In this document: piece after piece, positions 58,701-64,000 of the stretch
Layout of the letters: every line of letters starts with the position of its first letter
How positions within the stretch are numbered: the stretch's first letter is position 1
NCBI GenBank assembly: GCA_019188255.1
Contig: JAETXT010000003.1
Location: 5,146,001-5,210,000 of the forward strand
DNA length: 64,000 nt
Direction: 5' to 3'
Source: Verticillium longisporum
Lineage: Eukaryota > Ascomycota > Sordariomycetes > Glomerellales > Plectosphaerellaceae
Program-made: the position numbers and the translations under genes
Notes under the pieces: model-generated
What the model was told of the DNA's origin: nothing
Seen by the model: the letters and a program-made list of their open reading frames with translations, nothing else
Database searches by the model: none

Positions 58701-58854
58701 GCGCGACGACTACCCCGAGGTGACGGCTGTGGCGCCGTGGGTCAGCGCGTACATTAACTCGGCGAACAACACGCACGGCGGACAGATCTCAAACTACATC
58801 GCCGAGAGGCTGACGCCCGAGCAGCAGGAGGCCCTGCGTCAGCTTCTGATGTAG
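55778..58854 (+). CDS. CSE1: Exportin-2 / importin-alpha re-exporter, with two frame breaks
   Basis: Exons 55778-55847, 55940-57813, 57874-58176 and 58227-58854 give about 958 residues, as in yeast Cse1 (960). HEAT-repeat karyopherin: the N-terminus has AESALKQEQVKPQYSIQLL and RLAASLAFKNFIRNNY (importin-beta N-terminal domain); later blocks are EFIRRDLEGSDTDSRRRAA, VYTYAAIAVERVLFL and IWDTKGNVPACTRLLSA. It returns importin-alpha to the cytoplasm with Ran-GTP. Breaks lie at CCCC (57354-57357) and CCC (57966-57968); one extra C at each restores the conserved PLIQNLASDNY and LAPLLAPGIWD. Because CSE1 is essential, consensus error is the likely cause. Exon 1 is short (70 nt), as usual for fungal CSE1. 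Confidence 0.93.
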
Positions 58855-59318
58855 GAGACGAGAGGCGACGGGGGAATGGGGCTGCCGGACGACTGCGTGC
58901 TGGCGACGGCGTGGGGAGGAGGCGGCAAACTGCAATGACTTGTCATGAAAAAAGACTTTGGTGGTGATGGTGTTGTGGCCCAAGACTGCCACGTAGTCTG
59001 TTGATTTTAGACGAACGAAGCCTTGACGACGTACTCTGAGTATTTGCATGCTGGCTGACCGTGCTGTATGTATTGTTGTGTTTTATCGGGCTACCGAGAA
59101 ATGCCGTCTTGCCACCAGGGAAGTTTATCAAGAGGATACCATGCATAATGTCTGTTCCCAGGCATGGCTGATCTGCATCGTCAACTGATTCAGGGGTAAC
59201 TCTGTGACAGCTCATTGCACCTTGTTTACGCCTCTATTCCTCGAACTCATGTTCTTGAGGCTGTCTTCCGAGTACAGGGTATCGCCAGTTGTGGAGGTCA
59301 TCGTCATCTGCACTCCCC
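58855..59318. other. Convergent 3' flanks CSE1 / sugar transporter
   Basis: 464 bp with no ORF, repeat or RNA gene recognised. Confidence 0.4.
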
Positions 59319-61102
59319 TCAAGCGACCTCCTCGTGACGCCCCCTCGCCTGCCTTTGGGCCAACTGCACATCAGTCACGTAATCCTTCATCTTCCAAGCC
59401 GGCACGCCCTTCTCGTACATCTCGTCCATCTCGGCATTGTTCCGCCGCGACGGCTCCGGCACAAAGAACCACACGACGACGCAGGTCACGGCACCGACGC
59501 CGAAGAACAGCCACCCCGTCTTGTACCCCATGTTCGCCCCCTCCGTGTCCAGCATGACCGGCAGCGCCGTGTTGAACGTCAGGCCGAAGACGACCGACAA
59601 GCCGGCCGCCAGCCCGGCCGTGCGCGCGCGCAGCTTCTGCGACGCAATCTCGCCGACAAACGCCCAGCCGAGCGAGCCGAGGGCGTTGTTGAAAAAGGAC
59701 CACACGCACGCGACGAAGATGCAGAAGCTGCGCAGCGGCGCCGACGTCGGCACGAGGCCGGTGGCGGCGACGACGAGCATGGTCAGCGTCGAGACGCAGG
59801 CCGCCCCGAACACGACGAGGCGGCGCCCGAACCGGTCCGTCCACAGCATCAGGGCCACGGACGTCACGAGCGCGATGACGGTCAGCACCGTCGTGATGAG
59901 GAACGGGTCGGCGAAGCCGGCCTGGCGGAAAAAGAGCGACGCGTACGTGCTCAGGAACGACAGGCCCGTCAGCTGCTGCGCGCACGCCGGCAGCGCCGAG
60001 CCCAGCGTGCGCCGCGCGTTCGAGCCGCGGAAGCACTCGACGTATGAGTCGGCCAGCTCCTTCCACCCCTTTCTGCTGCTGTCGTCCTCTTCCAGCTCGT
60101 GGCGTCGTCGCCGCTGCTCGAGGATCGAGTTCTTGATGATGGCGTACTCGGCGTCGACATCGTAGGCGGGCACTCGACCGTTGACGTGGTCGAGAGATGC
60201 ACGACCCTTCTCGTCGAGATCGCGCTCGGCATAGTACTGGGCCGTCTCGGGCAGCCAGAGGAAGATGGGCAGCATGATGCCGAGGAACCCCACTGCGTGA
60301 CGATGGGAATCTTGTACTCCTGCGGGTTGGCGTTCTCGCAGTTGAGGAGCGTCAGCGGCGCCAGGAACTTGCCGATCGTGTTCCAAAAGCTGTAGGTGAG
60401 GACCATGGCCCCGCGAATGTTCGACGGCCCACCCGGCAATGTAGATGGGCAGCGCCGACTGCAGGGCGCCGACGCCGACGCCCGCGAGGATTTTGGCGCC
60501 TGACCAATCTCGCCAGTCGCGGACCAGCGTCTCGAGCGTGAGGGACTGCGACATTGATCAGTGCTAGCCCCTTATATGCTGGTTCCGTCGAGAAGTGAAA
60601 GGGGACCTTACACCTGCGAGCACGACCCAGAGGACGTACATGGTCATCTTGCGGCCGATGCGATCCGACACGGGGTTGAGAAAGAGCATGCCCACGAGCT
60701 GGCCGAGGACTGCATGGCGCCCCAGAGCGCCGTGTGCTGAGCGTTGAGTACGTGCTTTGTGCCGGCAGCATTGAGGAAGCCGATGTGGTTGACGAAGCCC
60801 TTGTTGGCAATGATGTTTCCGTTCAACTTGTACTGATAGCCGTCGGCTGCGGCTGCGATGGCAATCAAGTTGCAGATGAGCACGGCCTATTCTTCGTGTT
60901 AGTATGAATATAGCCTAGAGCACTTGTATATTTTTGAACAAACTACCTTCTTGAACCGACACACAGTAGCCCAGAGGCCTAGTTCGTCGTGGTCTGATTT
61001 GAGCACGACCGGCTCATGCTTCAAATCGATGTCGTTGTCATCGTGCTCGGCACCACCAGAACGAGGGCCGGCTTCAATTTTGTCGGTCTGAGCAGACATC
61101 AT
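59319..61102 (-). CDS. MFS sugar-porter transporter, with three frame breaks
   Basis: Exons 61102-60947, 60886-60612 and 60545-59319 give about 552 residues with ~12 hydrophobic segments. Sugar-porter signatures: NPVSDRIGRKMTMYVLW (R-x-G-R-K after TM2), LPETAQYYAERDLDEKGRASL (PETxxY), ACAQQLTGLSFLSTY (QQ-x-G in TM7), LWTDRFGRRLVVFG and FVPEPSRRN (PE-S/T-R). The N-terminus is acidic and cytosolic. Breaks: near 60706-60709, at the C run 60428-60430 (one base too many or two too few) and at C run 60298-60301. Substrate unknown; its divergent position next to a GH78 rhamnosidase suggests rhamnose or rhamnosyl-sugars. The start could be 61102 or 61099 (MMSAQTD). Confidence 0.83.
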
Positions 61103-61921
61103 GCGCCAAGCTGTTGAGTATACTCCAATTACGGTCTCCAAATATGTTTGCCTTGGGTCGATGGCCTTTTCGAACACCCTGTAGATCTTTCATGACATCT
61201 TACCAAAATCCGGACCATGCACCCCAGAACATCATCACTTCGCTGGCAGCTCAACCGAGTCCACCGGCAGGAGGACATCTACAGCAGTGGCTTGGCAGCT
61301 AGTCGGATATTCCAAGAGTGTTGTTCATCACTTCCAGTCCTGGCAACCCCACGAGCCAAACTCTCGGCTAACCGGCACTGATGCGGAGAGAAAGTCAGAC
61401 CATCATCGCGGGGAAGAACCCCAGGACACCGGAATCCGGGGTAAATCCCCAGGAGACTTATCCGTCGCCATCTATCAGCCAGAGCCAAGTCCCTTCACTC
61501 CGCTGTGCTGGTCTGTCGCGTTCAGCTCCGAGCTCCCGCAACGGCAAGCCACTTCTCGTTGCAGCGCAAGGGGACATCGTGGGCCTCTACCACTCCATGG
61601 CGCCATCTCCGGTGGGGTTTGAAGAAGGGAAAGCGGCAAAAAGCGGATGAATCACACACACCGGGCCAGAGTCATCAGCTCAGTCCATAATCCGGTGGAC
61701 GGACAAGAATCCGTTGTCTCGCGATAATAAGGCGCGAGGTCCATGGCGGCGTGATCTGTCCAATGCTTCCAGGAATACCAAAGCTACGATTACCCCACGC
61801 TGAAGCTGCACGATCAGCGAAAGCCTGTCCAGACTTGGACCAAGGTACAACTCTTAAGAGGTTATGCCCTTTTGCGACTCATTAACCCAAGTCCAGGCAC
61901 AGACTCGAAAGCACCGACAAC
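61103..61921. promoter_or_regulatory. Shared promoter, transporter / rhamnosidase, with CreA-like site cluster
   Basis: 819 bp between divergent starts. SYGGRG-type sites (the CreA/Cre1 carbon-catabolite repressor consensus) occur at 61408-61413 (GCGGGG), 61419-61424 (CCCCAG, reverse), 61436-61441 (CCGGGG) and 61447-61452 (CCCCAG, reverse): four in 45 bp. Singles lie at about 61222-61227 and 61610-61615. The last pair forms an imperfect palindrome CCGGGG-TAAAT-CCCCAGG. Glucose repression of both genes is inferred, not shown. Confidence 0.6.
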
Positions 61922-64000
61922 ATGGCCATCTCCATCGCACAGGTTATAGCCGAGCACCACCATGACGGCTTCGGCCTTTTCACCACGACACCTCGTCTCT
62001 CATGGCGCTTTAACGCGACGACGGTGAGAGACTGGAAGCAGGCATCCTACGATATGCGCATATCGCGCAACGGTCAAGACGAGTCATATCATGTTGTTTC
62101 GCCCGAGTCCATCCTCGTCCCCTGGCCGTCTTCTTCGCTGGCCTCGCGGGAGAGGGCATCCGTTAAAGTCCGCGCCACAGGGCGCGATGGACAATCCACA
62201 GACTGGGCGAGTTTAAGTGTTGAGGTCGCGCTCTTGTACCGCTCCGACTGGTCTGCCGAACTCATCTCCGGTCCGCCACCAGGCCCGGGACCAAAACGCC
62301 CATTTCGACTTCGGAGGACTTTTCGACGCACCGGGACTGGACCAGCACGGTTATACGCCACGGCTCACGGCGTCTATGAGGTTGAGATCAACGGCCGGCG
62401 GGTAGGCGACCATCTGCTCGCGCCAGGATGGCAGTCCTACCAGCATCGTCTTCACTACCAGACGTACGACGTGACGTCCCTATTGCAGGAGGGGAAGAAC
62501 GTTATCGGAGCTCACATCGCTGAGGGATGGTTCGCCACGAGACTAGGCAGACCCGGTGTCGCCAACATCTGGGGCAATCGGCTAGGGTTTCTCGGTCAGG
62601 TCGAGATCGAAGGGGAGGTGGTTTGCGCATCGGATGCCAGCTGGGACCATCTCGAGGGCCCGCTCATCAGTTCCGAGCTGTACAACGGCGAAATCTGCGA
62701 CAGCAATCTTGAAGACCCGACATGGTCAACCACATCGGCAACAACCCTAGCCAACGGGCGTGCTCATGTCTTGCCGTTTCCTACAGCTGAGCTCATAGCT
62801 CCCGAAGTCGCACCAGTGCGACAAGTTATGGAACTCAAGGCGAAAAAGGTCATCACGACGCCGAGCGGGAAGAAAATACTGGATTTCGGCCAGAACTTTG
62901 TGGGCTGGCTGCGAGTCGAAAAGACAATATCCAGCACGCCAGACAACAGAGACCTGATTATCAGGCATGCCGAAGTAATGGAGCACGAAGAGTTGGGCAT
63001 AAGGCCACTTCGCACTGCAAAATGTCAGTACACCCTGAAGCTCGGTGGCCCTACAAGGAACGCTCAGACACGGTTCACGTTCTACGGCTTCAGATTTGCT
63101 GAGATCACGGGCTACGATGACGTTTGCGTTGATGACTTCACGGGCGTCGTTATCTCTTCTGACCTGCGTCGCACCGGTGGGTTCGAATCCTCCCATGCCA
63201 TGCTCAATAAACTGCACGCCAACACGGTCTGGTCAATGCGAGGCAACTTCGTCTCAGTGCCCACAGACTGTCCACAACGCGACGAGCGTCTAGGTTGGAC
63301 TGGAGACCTTCAAGTGTTTGCACCGACGGCCAATTTTCTGTACGACACGGCCGCTTTCTTAGGATCATGGATGCGTGATGTCGAGGCTGAGCAAAGGGAT
63401 GCTGGCGGTGTAGTGCCAGTCATTATTCCCAATATCCCCAAACCGCCCGACAACCGACAAAATAGACCGATGGCAATCTGGGCAGACTGCGCCGTGATTA
63501 CACCCTGGGACCTGTATAATGCTTTCGGCGACAAAACCCAGCTCGCGACGCAATGGGAGAGCATGCGTTTGTGGTTGGACTTGGGGGTACCGCGCGATGA
63601 AAAGGGCTTTTACTCGACCAAATCGCTACAGTACGGCGACTGGCTGGACCCTCGTGCACCAGCCAATATGCCAGGTAACGGACCGACAGACAATTTCATG
63701 GTGGCCAACGCATATCTCATCTGTACGACGGACCTTGCAGGCAAGGTTGGCCGCATCTTGGGCAAGGCTGAGGCGGCAGAGCGCTACGAGATAGATGCTG
63801 CTCGCCTGCGGGACCTCTTCCGAGACGAGTATGTGACGAAGACAGGGCGATTAGCGTGCGACACACAAACTTCGTACGCGCTTGCACTGAGGTTTGGGCT
63901 CTTTGACGACGAGCAAATGGCGACGGCGTGCGGGCGCCTGGACTACTTGACTCGTTGGGAGCAGTTCAAGATCACGACTGGTTTCGCAGGAACGCCCATG
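61922..64000 (+). CDS. Alpha-L-rhamnosidase, GH78 (3' end outside window)
   Basis: One uninterrupted frame of 693 codons from MAISIAQVIAEHHHDGFGLF to the right edge; fungal GH78 enzymes run to about 900 residues, so perhaps 200 are missing. Order: N-terminal sandwich starting at the family motif TTTPRLSWRF; a rhamnose-binding-type domain (RLYATAHGVYEVEINGRRVG, LAPGWQSYQHRLHYQTYDVT, NVIGAHIAEGWF); concanavalin-like domain with ILDFGQNFVGWLRV; then the (alpha/alpha)6 catalytic barrel beginning NFVSVPTDCPQRDERLGWTG, containing the acidic residues typical of GH78. No signal peptide is seen, so it may be cytosolic and act on imported rhamnosides. No frame break. Confidence 0.92.
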   Translation, partial: MAISIAQVIAEHHHDGFGLFTTTPRLSWRFNATTVRDWKQASYDMRISRNGQDESYHVVSPESILVPWPSSSLASRERASVKVRATGRDGQSTDWASLSVEVALLYRSDWSAELISGPPPGPGPKRPFRLRRTFRRTGTGPARLYATAHGVYEVEINGRRVGDHLLAPGWQSYQHRLHYQTYDVTSLLQEGKNVIGAHIAEGWFATRLGRPGVANIWGNRLGFLGQVEIEGEVVCASDASWDHLEGPLISSELYNGEICDSNLEDPTWSTTSATTLANGRAHVLPFPTAELIAPEVAPVRQVMELKAKKVITTPSGKKILDFGQNFVGWLRVEKTISSTPDNRDLIIRHAEVMEHEELGIRPLRTAKCQYTLKLGGPTRNAQTRFTFYGFRFAEITGYDDVCVDDFTGVVISSDLRRTGGFESSHAMLNKLHANTVWSMRGNFVSVPTDCPQRDERLGWTGDLQVFAPTANFLYDTAAFLGSWMRDVEAEQRDAGGVVPVIIPNIPKPPDNRQNRPMAIWADCAVITPWDLYNAFGDKTQLATQWESMRLWLDLGVPRDEKGFYSTKSLQYGDWLDPRAPANMPGNGPTDNFMVANAYLICTTDLAGKVGRILGKAEAAERYEIDAARLRDLFRDEYVTKTGRLACDTQTSYALALRFGLFDDEQMATACGRLDYLTRWEQFKITTGFAGTPM

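Noticed and set aside
59289..60047. 252-codon plus-strand ORF, His/Arg-rich
   Set aside because: Antisense of the transporter gene.
63178..63192. GGTTCGAATCC, identical to a tRNA B-box
   Set aside because: Lies inside the GH78 frame (Gly-Gly-Phe-Glu-Ser) and no acceptor stem or A-box pairs with it.
1..64000. CRISPR arrays, operons or bacterial-type elements
   Set aside because: Eukaryotic gene structure throughout; tandem arrays lack spacer-repeat organisation.

Overview
The window is nuclear DNA from a filamentous ascomycete (Pezizomycotina, probably Sordariomycetes and plausibly Hypocreales). Genes are compact and GC-rich, with short 45-100 bp GT-AG introns carrying CTGAC/CTAAC branch points. 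The gene set (ZW10, CENP-I/Mis6, CAF16, 7TM-RGS, TSC2, GH78) is typical of these fungi. I cannot name the species. Exon boundaries were read by eye from splice signals and reading-frame phase.

Layout. 1-9 kb: a ZW10-like gene cut by the left edge, an M16C metallopeptidase, mitochondrial ribosomal protein bL34m, the CAAX protease STE24 and an 89-residue one-TM protein. 9.5-17.7 kb: the kinetochore gene CENP-I/Mis6, the ATPase CAF16, the DNA polymerase delta small subunit and an F-box-like protein of unknown function. 19-26 kb: a small two-exon gene, an RTG2 homologue (PPX/GppA fold), a serine-dehydratase-like PLP enzyme and a NAT9-like acetyltransferase. 26-34 kb: mitochondrial methionyl-tRNA synthetase, the mRNA export factor MTR2, the protein prenyltransferase alpha subunit RAM2 with a long N-terminal extension, and mevalonate kinase ERG12. 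33.7-40.2 kb: a gene-poor stretch with minisatellites, one doubtful ORF and a decayed gene. 40-48.8 kb: a 7TM-RGS receptor, a small dimeric alpha/beta-barrel protein, ribosomal protein eL38 and a GNAT protein. 49-58.9 kb: TSC2/tuberin and the exportin CSE1. 59.3-64 kb: a sugar transporter divergent from a GH78 alpha-L-rhamnosidase that runs off the right edge.

Functional links. ERG12 feeds farnesyl/geranylgeranyl diphosphate synthesis, RAM2 attaches the prenyl group and STE24 trims the CAAX tail. All three lie within 27 kb, together with a distant relative of the a-factor processing M16 peptidases. The transporter-GH78 pair looks like a small rhamnoside-use unit whose shared promoter carries a cluster of CreA-like sites.

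Data quality. At least thirteen coding frames break at single-base gaps, nearly all in short homopolymers. They hit genes that should be essential (CSE1, eL38) yet leave flanking homology collinear. STE24 also has one in-frame TAG. I read most of these as consensus errors, not pseudogenes. The exception is the decayed minus-strand gene at 36.5-38.1 kb, whose several stops each fit a C-to-T change.
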